Shown here: piece after piece, positions 1-9,296 of the stretch | How positions within the stretch are numbered: the first letter of the stretch is position 1 | Layout: each line of letters starts with the position of its first letter | Assembly (NCBI GenBank): GCA_001970955.1 | Contig: MPUH01000601.1 | Location: forward strand, 1 to 43,498 | Origin: Stentor coeruleus | Lineage: Eukaryota; Ciliophora; Heterotrichea; Heterotrichida; Stentoridae | DNA: 43,498 bases | Reading direction: 5' to 3' | Position numbers and translations under genes: made by a program | The notes under the pieces: generated by a model | What the model saw: only the letters and a program-made list of their open reading frames with translations | Databases searched by the model: none | What the model was told of the DNA's origin: nothing

Positions 1-410
1 CTTTTAATATGTTTATCAGTATAAATACAAGTCAATATAATTAAACACTTTTTAAAGTATAGCAATTTAATATTGTAATGATAAAATTTTAATTTTTTCT
101 TAATGATTCATGCTAAAATCTTTAACCAAACTTTTAAATACCCTTTATTAATAGACTATTTATACTAATTTTTAGTTCTTAAAGCTAAGTTAATAGAAAT
201 ATCCTTTATAAAATGAAAAATACTTAGATAAAGACATAAAAAACCAAAAATAATCAAGATCAACATAGAAATAAAGAACTTCATTACGAAAATATACTAT
301 AAAATAAGGTAACTAACAAGGGCTTGACAATATTCAATTGATAATTTCTAACTAATATTAATCCCTCATAAAGCATAAATCCTAGTTATTAACCATCTGC
401 AAATGAATAC
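1..410. other. Intergenic, no gene seen
   Basis: This AT-rich stretch lies downstream of the BCKDHA-like gene. All frames are closed at short intervals, and I see no tRNA-like promoter boxes, repeat or hairpin that stands out. It probably holds the 3' flank of the next gene. Confidence 0.6.
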
Positions 411-1595
411 TTAACTATGCCTGTTAATTTCATATTTATCTCCATAAATCTCAAGGAATTTCTTCAATTCACCCTTTTGTTTTTTTAATTCAGGAGTTAA
501 TTCATTATAAACTCCATCAAACATAACTTCCCACCTAGGTAGTTTTTCATTTTTTGCTATATCCTTAGCTTTAATAATCCTATCTCTAGTCTCTTTCTGA
601 ATTTCAACTGGATCAAAATCTAGCCACCCCATATGTTTGAGAAACTTTTCTAACCGAATAATTGGGTTATTATTTTTCTGATAATATTCCAATTCTTCTT
701 TATTTCTATACCTACTAGCATCATCTGAAGTTGAATGATGACCTCGTCTATAAGTCATACATTCCATAAGTACAGGTTGTGGTCCTTCAAGTATAAGTTT
801 TTTAGCTTCTTGAGTTGCTATATAAGTAGCAATAACATCATTACCATCAACACGTATAGAGTGAATTCCATAAGCTACACCACGTACAGCTATACCATCT
901 GACCCATACTGATCCTTCATATTTGTGGAAATTGCGTATTTATTATTTCTGCAGACAAACAATGTTTGAGATTTTGTTGTTGATGCTATATTTAATGCTG
1001 CATGAGTATCTCCTTCACTTGCTGCTCCATCACCATAATAACATACTGAAATACTGTTCTGCTTTTTCAATCTAAGTCCATAACCAAGTCCTGCAGCTTG
1101 GGGAATCTGAGTAGCCAAAGGTGAACGGACAGTCATTATATTCAAATCTTTACTTCCATAATGAACTGGCATTTGTTTTCCTTCACCAAGGTCTTTAACA
1201 TTTGAAAATAGCTGATGACTAGCTTGTTGTATGCTAAAACCTCTCCAAAAAAATACCCCTAATTCACGATATTGAGGAAATATCCAATCATTTAGATCTA
1301 AAGCTGCAGCTGTAGCTACTTGAAGACCTTCTTCACCAGAGTTTTGCATGTAAAAAGATATCAAGCCTTGCCTTTGAAGATCATAATACAAAGTGTCAAA
1401 TTCTTGAACTTCAATCATAGTCTTGTACATGCGAGTCAACAAGTCTTTGTTTACACTTGATAAATATTGAGATGATGAAGAGTTTGGAAGGCCATCTTCG
1501 TTAATCACTTGAAATGTGGGGATTGATAAAGCATGAGGGTGAGTAAAAGACAATGAATTAGAATAAGACATAGACCTCAAAAGAACTTTAAGCAT
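411..1595 (-). CDS. BCKDHA: Branched-chain 2-oxoacid dehydrogenase E1 alpha subunit
   Basis: This is the thiamine-diphosphate-dependent E1 alpha subunit of the mitochondrial branched-chain alpha-keto acid dehydrogenase complex, which decarboxylates the keto acids of Leu, Ile and Val. The 394-residue protein is close to the family length once the presequence is counted. The TPP/Mg motif begins GDGAASEGD at about residue 188 and ends in a double Asn near 217. The regulatory phosphorylation loop at about 282-297 contains RGHHSTSDDASRYR, which is diagnostic for BCKDHA rather than pyruvate dehydrogenase E1 alpha. The first ~30 residues are Ser-rich with few acids and fit a mitochondrial targeting sequence (inference). 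The start is the first ATG, with an AT-rich leader. The preceding gene on the same strand ends only 66 bp upstream. No intron is needed. The E1 beta partner is not in this window. Confidence 0.95.
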   Translation of the reverse strand: MLKVLLRSMSYSNSLSFTHPHALSIPTFQVINEDGLPNSSSSQYLSSVNKDLLTRMYKTMIEVQEFDTLYYDLQRQGLISFYMQNSGEEGLQVATAAALDLNDWIFPQYRELGVFFWRGFSIQQASHQLFSNVKDLGEGKQMPVHYGSKDLNIMTVRSPLATQIPQAAGLGYGLRLKKQNSISVCYYGDGAASEGDTHAALNIASTTKSQTLFVCRNNKYAISTNMKDQYGSDGIAVRGVAYGIHSIRVDGNDVIATYIATQEAKKLILEGPQPVLMECMTYRRGHHSTSDDASRYRNKEELEYYQKNNNPIIRLEKFLKHMGWLDFDPVEIQKETRDRIIKAKDIAKNEKLPRWEVMFDGVYNELTPELKKQKGELKKFLEIYGDKYEINRHS

Positions 1596-1661
1596 TTTTT
1601 ATTATGAATAATTTGTGGAGCGATAGAAATGATTGACATGAAATTATTATATAAAAATGGT

Positions 1662-3497
1662 TTACTTTGAGCCAGACAATTCACTTCTATGTCTTCGTCC
1701 ATTGCGTAGTTTTGAAACAAGGTCATTTATTGCTGCTCCGGCCTTACGATTTTTTAATCTCATTGAGATATCTATACTTTTATTAGCCGCTGTATCTATT
1801 GAAGAATTTCGAGATTTTATATAGTTGCCATTTCCTGTTATGTGATTTTGTATTGTCATTGGAGTTAAATTTAAGCTCATGTCCTCTTCTACTTTAATTT
1901 GTGGAATTGGAGATAAAACTTCTTTTCTCAAACTTTTTAACATAGAAATTTCCTTTTGTGCATAATCAAGCTGGGATTTTAATTCTCTAACTTTGTTGGT
2001 TTCCTATGTTGATATTACTTTTTCCAATGCGTTATAGGTCAAAATTGAGTCCAAAATCATATTGAGATAGTCTTTTTGGGTTGGGAAACTCTCGCGGACT
2101 GTATATTTTTTGTAAGTTTTTCTTGCTTCAGGATTATCTTCTACTTAGAGATTACTGCTAAGTTTCTTTCCTTTGTTTTCTAGTTCTTTTTTGATTAGGT
2201 TTTGGAAAACCTGATAAGATTTCAGCTTGGGGTAGTTGCAAATAGTAGTTATCAAACCTTTTATTGTTGTGAATTCCCAGCGAATTGAGTTGCTAAGATT
2301 TTTAATCTCATGCTCATTCAAAGTATGCCTAGTGGATTGTAACCAATTAGCTAATATTTCTAAAGCTGTATCTTCGCAGTTTACATTCAAATACTTAAGA
2401 TTTAGAAGGACACTTATATGTGAAAATGGAAATTCTTCGATATTACTATTTAATAATACTTCAGGCTTTGAAGATATTTTCTGTAACAAATTTGAAACTA
2501 TATCTTCAGAATGAGCATAAAGTTTTATAGTAAAATTTTTAACATTTTCTAAGTTAAAAGAAGTGATTTCTCTTATAATGCATTGACTTTGAGTATAATC
2601 TGGTATAGGGAAAACCTGAGGGGTTAAAGTTTCTAATATTTCATCTTGAACTTGTACTATAGATGTGACTACAGATATATTATACTTAGTCGCTTTAGAA
2701 ATTTCTGACTGTTTTATAGAAATCTCAAGCCTTTTTTCATGTTCAAAACACCATACACAAAGTACCCAATCAGTTGAAGCTATTTTAAAAACTTCAGTTT
2801 CCTTATAAAAATTGCTGAATTCAAAGTCATCAATATTCCATTCTTGAACTAACATTTTACTTATATCCTGGTTAAAAGTTTCTAAGCTTTCTTTCTCAAG
2901 GATACGAAGTAAGTCTATATAACTCTCAGCCTGTTTATATTCTTTTAGTTTATCTAAAGCAAATTCACTATCTCTTGTTGTCAAAGCTATTCTGAATATC
3001 GTTTTTAAAGCTCTTGGATCTAATTTATTCATAACATTTGCAAATTTTTCATAAAGATATCGAAGATTTTTTGCAGAGAAATCACATGCTTGGTTATAAA
3101 GTTCTTGCCAGCATTTAAGAATATCATCTGAACTGTATATCTTGGTACAAGCATCTTGGACGAAAAGTAGTACAGTTTCTTTATTCAAATATGGGACAAT
3201 TTGTTGTGAAATCAGGTTTTCTTGAAGAGTTGAATCTTTAAAGAAATCAGCAAGCCATAGTAATTTTTGAGCCATGATAAGGTCAAGTTTAGGCATTTTT
3301 GAGTTTTCTATATAGGAAAGATAGATTTGAAAAGGCTTTATTGAAATCCAATCAGGAAGCAAAAGTCTTATTTCAGAAAATTCTTTTGATGTTTCTAGGA
3401 GTTCTGCATAATATGTGCTGGTCTTGGTAAGCTTGTCTCCATTAACTTTGAAATCCTGATTCTCTACAACGAAACAAACTTCTATTGCTAAAGACAT
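1662..3497 (-). CDS. BTB-like domain protein with C-terminal coiled coil (3 exons)
   Basis: Two 15-nt introns (2141-2155 and 2004-2018) interrupt the gene. Removing them joins three exons (1342, 122 and 342 nt) into one frame of 601 residues. The N-terminal ~105 residues look like a BTB/POZ fold: a VCFVVENQDFKVNGDKL start, a LPDWISIKPFQIYLSYI stretch, then the alpha-helical LIMAQKLLWLADFF region. BTB domains usually mediate dimerisation or Cullin-3 adaptor binding. The middle is helical and resembles the BACK-type region that often follows BTB, but I cannot name a family. After the splices, the segment around KVRELKSQLDYAQKEI is a coiled coil, and the tail is basic and Ser-rich. In the unspliced sequence the first intron brings a TAA and the second a TAG into frame. 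The start ATG is preceded by an AT-rich TATATTTAA leader. Exact function unknown. Confidence 0.8.
2004..2018 (-). other. 15-nt spliceosomal intron
   Basis: On the minus strand this reads GTAATATCAACATAG. Removing it takes out an in-frame TAG and fuses a NALEK segment to ETNKVREL in a continuous coiled coil. Confidence 0.87.
2141..2155 (-). other. 15-nt spliceosomal intron
   Basis: On the minus strand this reads GTAATCTCTAAGTAG. Removing it takes out an in-frame TAA and joins the 450-codon BTB frame to a downstream coding segment that reads KDNPEARKTY. Confidence 0.85.
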
Positions 3498-3615
3498 TTA
3501 AATATAAATTCACAAATAATTTTTTAATGCGATATAAAAATTTCATTATATGAAAAACTTGAATTCAAGTGAAAAGCCTAGTCTTATCTGAATATTCTCT
3601 TTTTCCAACATAATG

Positions 3616-3756
3616 ATTTTTACTACGATATTTTTTGAAGCTGTATCAAAAGTATACTTTAATAAATATAAAAATGTCTTTTAACATAAAAACATTTTTA
3701 CTACGATATTTTTTGAAGCTGTATCAAAAGTATACTTTAATAAATATAAAAATGTC
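3616..3756 (+). repeat. In-frame tandem duplication over promoter and start codon
   Basis: A 63-bp sequence at 3616-3678 is repeated identically at 3694-3756, with a 15-bp spacer, so the period is 78 bp (26 codons). Each copy carries the AT-rich leader AATAAATATAAAA directly followed by ATGTC. The whole block stays open, so either ATG (3674 or 3752), or even the ATG at 3635, can reach the same coding sequence. Confidence 0.9.
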
Positions 3757-4411
3757 GCTACCACTATCAAAAGAAACTCCACGAGAGCTTTTACTCACCA
3801 TCCGTATAATCAAACTTATCTTACCATCAAGCTTTCCTAAAATCAACCCTCAAATTGTAGTGAAATTCGGGGATTTATCGTGGAATTCTGCAAAGCCCTA
3901 CCAGGAAAGCAAAAAAATCAGCTGGAAACTGGGCCACACTTTCGAAATTCCTGAGATTTGTCCTATGTATATAGGGTTATTTCATAAATCTGGGTTTTTT
4001 ACAGAGACTGAGTATTGTGCCTGCACTGTAAAAACTGAAAATTTTAAAGGACGAAAAGGAATTAAATACACTGAAATTGGGTATGATGAGCACAAAGCCA
4101 AAATGTTTTGGGCTTTCGTTACAGAAGAGGAAAGAAAACATGAAAATTTAGAATTGCAGAAACTAATAAATGAAGTTGAAGCTGAAAGAGAAGAAATTAA
4201 ATACAGAAAAAACCGAATCAGAATCAAAATGCAAAATGTTAAAGAAAAAAGGAAAGTCTGTATGGAAGAAACAATAAACCTCATACAAAATTTTGAACCA
4301 ATCCTCGGACTCTGTATCAATAAAGATCAAACACAGAATAATCAAAATGTAATTTCTCATGACCAAACATTTTTTTATGGTAAGACTTACGATTTAAACG
4401 ATATTGAGTGA
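3752..4411 (+). CDS. C2-like domain plus coiled-coil protein, unknown
   Basis: From the ATG at 3752 the protein is 219 residues. The first ~115 have alternating hydrophobic strands (ELLLTIRIIKLILPS, PQIVVKFGDLSWNSAKP, HTFEIPEI, YIGLFHKSGFF) that resemble a C2-type beta sandwich as found in many ciliary and basal-body proteins. I cannot see a clear calcium-binding Asp set. Residues ~125-185 form a charged coiled coil. The gene ends with TGA, which argues that TGA is a stop in this organism. The start is uncertain: the duplicated leader supplies ATGs at 3635, 3674 and 3752. I chose 3752 because the sequence before it is a copy of the leader and codes only for a repeated, leader-derived peptide. 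It faces the sorting nexin gene 3' to 3'. Function unknown. Confidence 0.65.
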   Translation: MSLPLSKETPRELLLTIRIIKLILPSSFPKINPQIVVKFGDLSWNSAKPYQESKKISWKLGHTFEIPEICPMYIGLFHKSGFFTETEYCACTVKTENFKGRKGIKYTEIGYDEHKAKMFWAFVTEEERKHENLELQKLINEVEAEREEIKYRKNRIRIKMQNVKEKRKVCMEETINLIQNFEPILGLCINKDQTQNNQNVISHDQTFFYGKTYDLNDIE

Positions 4412-4462
4412 AAGAATATTTAATAACCCATAATGAATAATTAACTGAAAAAAATAAAAACT

Positions 4463-5581
4463 TTAAATAAATTTGATTAAATGAACATTTTCTAGAAGTT
4501 CTTTCCATATAGTCTTCAATTCATTAGATAATTGTGCTTGTTTAACTGTAAATTCTAAGAAATTGTTATAGCTTTGTTTTGTTATGTAATTGTTCATTCG
4601 AGATGTTTCAATAAGATTTTGGGAGTTATAATACGCAAAAAACTGTCGAGTTTTATCTATAGATTCATAATGTTTTATAAGAGCTTTACAGAAAATTATA
4701 GTGTAGCTTTGATTATTATCAACAAAACGTTTAAGTGAAGTGTGTTGCATGGAAGAGTATTTGAAAAAAATACCTAGATTATAATTAACCATTTCTATCT
4801 TTTTTCTTTGGACTTCACTTAATTGAAGCAAATTAGTGTTAAGGAATTTGTATAGGTCTTTATACTTTTCAGTAAAGGCAAATGCATCTTGGATATCTTC
4901 AAGTTTTTTAGATATTGAAGCTAGATTTAATATATTTTCATTGATTTGATCTATATCTTGTATCATTTCATATGCTTTTTCTTTAAGTTGTTTCATTATT
5001 CTTGCAGATTTCTCGTAGTAGTTGCCTAGGCTAATTACTTTTAGTGAATGGTCTCGAAGATCTCCGATTAATTTGCCATTAAGACTGGGAAAGTTTGATA
5101 TGTCTTCAATTTTTTCTGATTGGACACTTTGAATGTATTCTTTAAATGATTGGGTGTTTGATTGTTTTAGAAAAATTCGCAGATGCTCATTACGAAGAAT
5201 TAAAGGATGTGAAATTAGACATTTCATAAACTTGCATAGGCACTTTTGTCGTTTGTAAATAGTTGTCTCATCTAAGCTTCCACGAGTTTTCATATTAGGT
5301 AAAGGGGGAACGAATATTCCAGGGAAATTATTTACAGTAATTTCTCTTAGCCAAACAAAATCAGAAAATTCTCTTATAACTTTCCATTCGAAAGGTTTAG
5401 TTATAACAGAATAAGAGACAAAATTACTAGAGAAAAAACCTTCTTCTATGAGTTGGGGGTCTGAAATAAGCACTTCTAATTCAGGTTGCTGTGAAATTTC
5501 AGAAGGCCCAAGTTTTGCACAGTCTATTGTATTTATCCCTAAATTTTTGTTTTGTTCGTATATTAAGCTTTTATCTTCCAT
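4463..5581 (-). CDS. PX-BAR sorting nexin
   Basis: This is a 372-residue sorting nexin with an N-terminal PX domain (about 35-145) and a helical C-terminal BAR-type region. The PX part keeps the residues that bind phosphatidylinositol 3-phosphate: IREFSDF with the basic Arg, the PPLP turn, and the YKRQKCLCKF helix followed by HPLILRNEHLRIFL. The C-terminal ~200 residues are long amphipathic helices (YYEKSARIMKQLKEKAYEMI, LEDIQDAFAFTEKYKDLYKF), as in the SNX1/2, SNX4 and SNX7/30 BAR subgroup. Such proteins tubulate endosomal membranes for retromer or recycling cargo. The subgroup cannot be fixed by eye. I start at the ATG for MEDKSLIYE, preceded by TATATTTAT. An ATG ten codons upstream adds only a hydrophobic, leader-like peptide. 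The gene is divergent from the ILEI-like gene, 192 bp away. Confidence 0.85.
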   Translation of the reverse strand: MEDKSLIYEQNKNLGINTIDCAKLGPSEISQQPELEVLISDPQLIEEGFFSSNFVSYSVITKPFEWKVIREFSDFVWLREITVNNFPGIFVPPLPNMKTRGSLDETTIYKRQKCLCKFMKCLISHPLILRNEHLRIFLKQSNTQSFKEYIQSVQSEKIEDISNFPSLNGKLIGDLRDHSLKVISLGNYYEKSARIMKQLKEKAYEMIQDIDQINENILNLASISKKLEDIQDAFAFTEKYKDLYKFLNTNLLQLSEVQRKKIEMVNYNLGIFFKYSSMQHTSLKRFVDNNQSYTIIFCKALIKHYESIDKTRQFFAYYNSQNLIETSRMNNYITKQSYNNFLEFTVKQAQLSNELKTIWKELLENVHLIKFI

Positions 5582-5613
5582 ATAAATATACATAAAATAG
5601 CTGAAGATCATTT

Positions 5614-5685
5614 ACCCCACCTCCTGTGGTAAAGCAGGCTAACAGGTCGACTTATGTATCTAAGTTTTTTAGTCTGGGAGGACCT
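5614..5685. other. GC-rich folded element, possible small RNA or regulatory site
   Basis: Inside the 192-bp divergent gap between two gene starts lies a ~70-bp island with much higher GC than its surroundings. CCAC/GTGG (5617-5620 and 5626-5629) and ACTTA/TAAGT (5650-5654 and 5661-5665) form short hairpins. CCTCC (5620-5624) can alternatively pair with GGAGG (5677-5681) and close the element. A T6 run follows the second hairpin at 5665-5670. TGGTAAAGCAG at 5627-5637 fits the Pol III A-box pattern TRGYNNARNNG, and GGTCGACTT just beyond resembles a B box with one base missing, but the spacing is too short for a tRNA. The identity is unknown. Confidence 0.4.
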
Positions 5686-5773
5686 TTATTAATAACTAAT
5701 AATGCTCCACAATTTCAATAATCTTACTAAACTAAAATTATTGCAAGGCAATTTCATACTATATAACATAAAA

Positions 5774-6832
5774 ATGATATTTTTATTGTTAAGCCTTTTC
5801 CTCCCTATCCTTGCAAGATTCCAACGTAGTATTTAATCAGCTACTTGTTCATTTATAGAAGTTCCTATATGGGTCTCCCTTCGTCTAAACTCAACAATAG
5901 GGCGTTTTGAATGGGAGCTTCCCTATTTAGAAGACACAATAATCTTACACGAACTTCAATATGCAACACCTTCAAGCCAATGGTGTAATTCTCTATCAAT
6001 AGGCATGATAAACTGGAATAACCCAACAGCAATAATATCTGATTTCCTAATCGGTAATGGATAAAAAGATTCATATTGGACAAGCTATACAACTATTTAT
6101 ACAGGTGTATTCCGTTCTGCCTGGATACAATTATTAGAAGGAATGATTTATAAATTTAGAGTACGATCTCAATCTTTACATTGTGGTTATAGTGGTTGGA
6201 GTGAAATTAAATATTTATCAACACCAAAAAATCTTACAGCATATATAGAAGTTCAAGGTACTAGTTATTATAATCCTCTTGATACATATATTAAACTTAA
6301 TGGTACTATATTGTATAAAGGATCATTTACTGGGTTTATACTTTCTGTTATAAATAGATGTTCACTTCAACAAGTTTTTCAAGAAATTTATGATACTTAT
6401 TCAAATAATACTCAAGCTGATATGTTAGCTGAAAAAATTAGAAGTTATGATAGTAATCATATTATTATTATTGCAAGTTCATATGCTTGGGAACCATATT
6501 TCAATAAAAACTTAGCCCATGCTTTGACTGAACTTGGTGGGTATTTGACTTTACCTTTTACTAAACCTATTCCTATAATACCTATTTATAAAACTGAGGA
6601 AGAAACTGTTATTGGTCACCCTTATGCTTTTATTGGAATTCCTGGACAGAGATATATTACGGGACAAAATTTTGAAGTCCTTAGGAATTCAACTAACTAC
6701 TTCAACTATGATGATACAATTCATAATGCTATACCAACAGCTAGGATTAGAGTAAATTTGGTATTTGATACATACAGACAGTTTTACATGCTAGAGAATA
6801 ACCACCGAATATTCCGAATGAATAAAGTCTAG
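5774..6832 (+). CDS. Secreted Fn3-like plus ILEI/FAM3-type domain protein (3 exons)
   Basis: Two 15-nt introns (5826-5840 and 6054-6068) split the gene. Joining exons of 52, 213 and 764 nt gives 342 residues. The start MIFLLLSLFLPILA is a signal peptide. About residues 20-115 look like a fibronectin-III domain (FEWELPYLED, the Tyr-rich YTTIYTGVF, and RVRSQSLHCGYSGWSEI at the end). Next comes an ILEI/FAM3 (PANDER-like) fold: YIKLNGTILYKGSFTGFIL, QEIYDTYSN, IIIIASSYAWEPYF, ALTELGGY, then IGHPYAFIGIPGQ. That order of motifs is characteristic of the domain also found in FAM3 cytokines and in glycan-binding proteins such as POMGNT1's stem. Here it is probably a secreted or lumenal carbohydrate-binding module (inference). 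The signal peptide is seen only when the short first exon is recognised. Confidence 0.78.
5826..5840 (+). other. 15-nt spliceosomal intron
   Basis: Reads GTAGTATTTAATCAG. It lies after the first base of a codon, and its removal takes out an in-frame TAA just after the signal peptide. Confidence 0.85.
6054..6068 (+). other. 15-nt spliceosomal intron
   Basis: Reads GTAATGGATAAAAAG. Removal takes out an in-frame TAA and restores the frame reading IDSYWTSYTT into the Fn3-like domain. Confidence 0.85.
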
Positions 6833-6897
6833 TTAAATTAAATCTCCCTTATAACAACCTTTTAACTCTTAAATAACTCTTTTCAAATAACTTATAA

Positions 6898-8268
6898 ATG
6901 GAAGTTCAAGAATTACGCAGCCTCCTTCAGTCCTCTCGTGGAGAAAAGGGTAAAAGTTTGATGGACCACCTTCAGGACTTATTTTCACAACTCATCTATG
7001 ATAATCCTCGCAACCCAATAAACAGCCTAGAGTTGCTTTCACAAGATATCAAAAAACATGGGTTCAGTTACCAGCATTCAACAAACACCAACAATGCTGA
7101 ATTCAGTGATTTACTTAAATGGGCTACAGCAGAACTCAAACTCATAGACCGACCTAAAGAAGAAAATGAAGAAGGAGTTTTGGTTGAAGTGGCTCCTGAA
7201 GCTCTACCTGCAATATCAGATATCATGGAAGACCGCCAATTATTAACTTGGGCTGGAATTGATTTAGGTGAAGAAGAATGTTGGAGACTAAGACAAGCAT
7301 TGAAAAAATTAGTCAAAGAAAAACCCGCAAAGGATATTAGGTTCTGGGGTAAAATCTATGGTACAGAAAAAGATTACTATGTAGTTGAAGGTACTGGAGA
7401 AGCTGGTGAAGAAGAAGAAAGACCACCAGATTTTGAGAAAAAAGGTGAAGGAATCAATCAGTTCACTTATTGGGTAACAGACTCTGCGTTTAATACTTGG
7501 AATGAATTACCTGATATAACTCCTGCTCAGCTTAAAGTTGCAAGGAAAATAAGAAAACTTTTAACTGGAAACTTAAACGCCCCAGTTGTATCGAATCCAT
7601 ATTTTCCTGGTAAAGAAAAAGAATTACTTAGGGCTCAAATTGCCCGTATTACTTATGGTACGCTTTTAGAACCTAAAGGTCTTCATAAGCTAGTTGAAGA
7701 TAATCCTAATGAAATTGAAAATGAAGAAGAACCTGTTTATATGACCACAAATCAGCTTAAAGATATGGCAAATTGGGTTCATGCCTTGCCATGCATATTG
7801 AAATGTGGAAGGATTATTCATATGGATCCTGAAGTTCCTGATGATACGGATATTGATATAGAAATTCTTAAAGCTCGACAGATAGAACAAGATCCATTTG
7901 AAGAACGTTTGAAACCTTTGAATAAAGATGCTGAAGTCCCAGGGTTAGGAAAAGGTTGGGTGCAAAGATATCTTGGAGATCCGCAAGAGTACACAGAAAA
8001 AGCTCCAAAGAAAGGGAAATATACTTTTGCTGTTAATGTATTAAGATCACTTTGGTGGCCAGGAGTAGTTATTGTTCAGCAAAATGAAAAGTGGATGCAT
8101 TTTTATATGGGAAATGGGCTTAAAGTTGAAATTGAAAGAGTGTATCCGATTTGTCCACCTATTGTTAGAGAAGACCCAGTTGATAGACAAGAGTTTGCGG
8201 AACCTTATCCTGAAACTAAGCCTGAAGAACAGAAGGAAGAGAAAGATGATGATGTTGCAGAAGATTAG
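6898..8268 (+). CDS. RSPH4A: Radial spoke head protein RSP4/RSP6 (RSPH4A/6A) homologue
   Basis: This is a 456-residue radial-spoke head protein of motile cilia. The spoke head contacts the central pair and passes on the signal that controls dynein. The family signature is strong: LLTWAGIDLGEEECWRLRQA around residue 118, RFWGKIYGTEKDYYVVEG around 145-165, FTYWVTDSAFNTWNELPD, an ARKIRKLLTGNLNAPV block, and near the C-terminus VLRSLWWPGVVIVQQ followed by the FYMGNGLK stretch. The tail is very acidic. Length is shorter than human RSPH4A (about 716) but near the core of the family. It has no intron, and its ATG sits behind an ACTTATAA leader. Ciliates often carry several RSP4/6 copies, so which paralogue it matches cannot be told. 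Confidence 0.95.
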   Translation: MEVQELRSLLQSSRGEKGKSLMDHLQDLFSQLIYDNPRNPINSLELLSQDIKKHGFSYQHSTNTNNAEFSDLLKWATAELKLIDRPKEENEEGVLVEVAPEALPAISDIMEDRQLLTWAGIDLGEEECWRLRQALKKLVKEKPAKDIRFWGKIYGTEKDYYVVEGTGEAGEEEERPPDFEKKGEGINQFTYWVTDSAFNTWNELPDITPAQLKVARKIRKLLTGNLNAPVVSNPYFPGKEKELLRAQIARITYGTLLEPKGLHKLVEDNPNEIENEEEPVYMTTNQLKDMANWVHALPCILKCGRIIHMDPEVPDDTDIDIEILKARQIEQDPFEERLKPLNKDAEVPGLGKGWVQRYLGDPQEYTEKAPKKGKYTFAVNVLRSLWWPGVVIVQQNEKWMHFYMGNGLKVEIERVYPICPPIVREDPVDRQEFAEPYPETKPEEQKEEKDDDVAED

Positions 8269-8730
8269 AATAAATAGTTTTAAATTATTTATGGACCAAT
8301 GGAAAAATAAGAATTTAATATAAGCTATATTTTTTAGGGATGCATAATTATGTGTAAAAGTGGGTTATTTGCTTTAAGAGCATATCGTATTTTTCAATCA
8401 TTTTAATGAGAACTACAGTTTATTATTAAATTTAAAGCACTTTGCTTGCATTACTTCTTTTTATATATACAGCTCTGTGCTATTATTTACAAGTTTAAAC
8501 TATCAATTGTAGTCCGATTTAAAAAATTAGATATATCCTAACAAGCTATAATTATTACAGACACCCTTCATATATATTAAATAAAATCTTTTAAACCCAA
8601 AAACATTCAAAAGTTCTTATCTTTCTAAATCATTACAAAACCTTAAAACCTCAGACCTTAGACCTTATTCAATCATCAATCCCCAAAAAAAAAAATCTAA
8701 ATATCTCAAAACTAATCCTAATAATCTCGA
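8269..8730. other. Intergenic between convergent genes, nothing recognised
   Basis: This stretch separates the 3' ends of the RSPH and COMMD genes. It is AT-rich with an A11 run near 8685-8695. I see no open frame of note, no tRNA and no repeat. Confidence 0.55.
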
Positions 8731-9264
8731 TTAATAACCTAAACACTTATCTTTCACTTCATTAATCTGTTCAATAAACCTACAGAGTTCTTGGTAATTA
8801 AACTCCAAGACAACTTTCTGTGGAGAATAATCTTTCACAGTATTTATCTCCAAATGTAGTAATGCTTCTCTAATTTCTGCTTTACCCGAGCTGCTCAAAA
8901 CAACACTAACACTCCAATTAAAGCTATCAAGTTTATTTTCACTAAGCAAACACGAGCTCATATAATTCTGCACATCTTTCCTTCTAATAAGAAAATTCTC
9001 AGCAATTGATTGTGAAAACTCAGAACTGCAATTAAATTCTTCAACAAGTCTCTGGCTTATCTTAATATTTCTTACAGAGTCAACTTCAGGAGAAATACTC
9101 ATAAGGTCTTTAAGTACTTTTTTCATGAACTTGAATAATCTGATACCTTCATTATTATAGTTGCTGATAAAATCTGCAGGATACCCACACAAACAATCGA
9201 CTGTATCATGTAAGCTCTATGTAGTGATTACCCTTTTTAATATTTCCTCTGAAAAATTTTCCAT
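8731..9264 (-). CDS. COMMD10: COMM domain-containing protein, COMMD10-like (2 exons)
   Basis: One 15-nt intron at 9217-9231 separates an 11-codon first exon (MENFSEEILKR) from the rest, giving 172 residues. COMMD proteins form the hetero-decameric ring of the Commander complex, which works with CCDC22/CCDC93 and retriever in endosomal recycling. The C-terminal COMM domain is visible: SFNWSVSVVLSSS with its key Trp, a strand EALLHLEI, then VVLEFNYQELCRFIEQINEVKD. The EFNYQELCRF segment matches the EFSHKEL pattern of COMMD10 best. The N-terminal helical half is divergent. Without the intron the gene appears to lack an ATG and would seem to begin at a TTG. The gene stops just before the 8.3-8.7 kb gap. 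The Ser-rich gene on the same strand ends 32 bp upstream of its start. Confidence 0.82.
9217..9231 (-). other. 15-nt spliceosomal intron
   Basis: On the minus strand reads GTAATCACTACATAG. Removal takes out an in-frame TAG and connects the ATG exon to the COMMD10-like frame. Confidence 0.87.
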
Positions 9265-9296
9265 TTATATAAGATTTTTATTCTAATACCAATTAG

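Noticed and set aside
4385..4411. Possible reassignment of TGA as in Blepharisma
   Set aside because: TGA, TAA and TAG each terminate a recognised gene here, and none is needed inside a well-supported exon.
5865..6092. 75-codon open frame on the minus strand
   Set aside because: It is the antisense shadow of the ILEI-like gene, whose two introns make the true plus-strand frame look broken.
8676..8700. C4A11 string like a ciliate telomere repeat
   Set aside because: It occurs only once, in the middle of the window between two genes, not as a repeated array.
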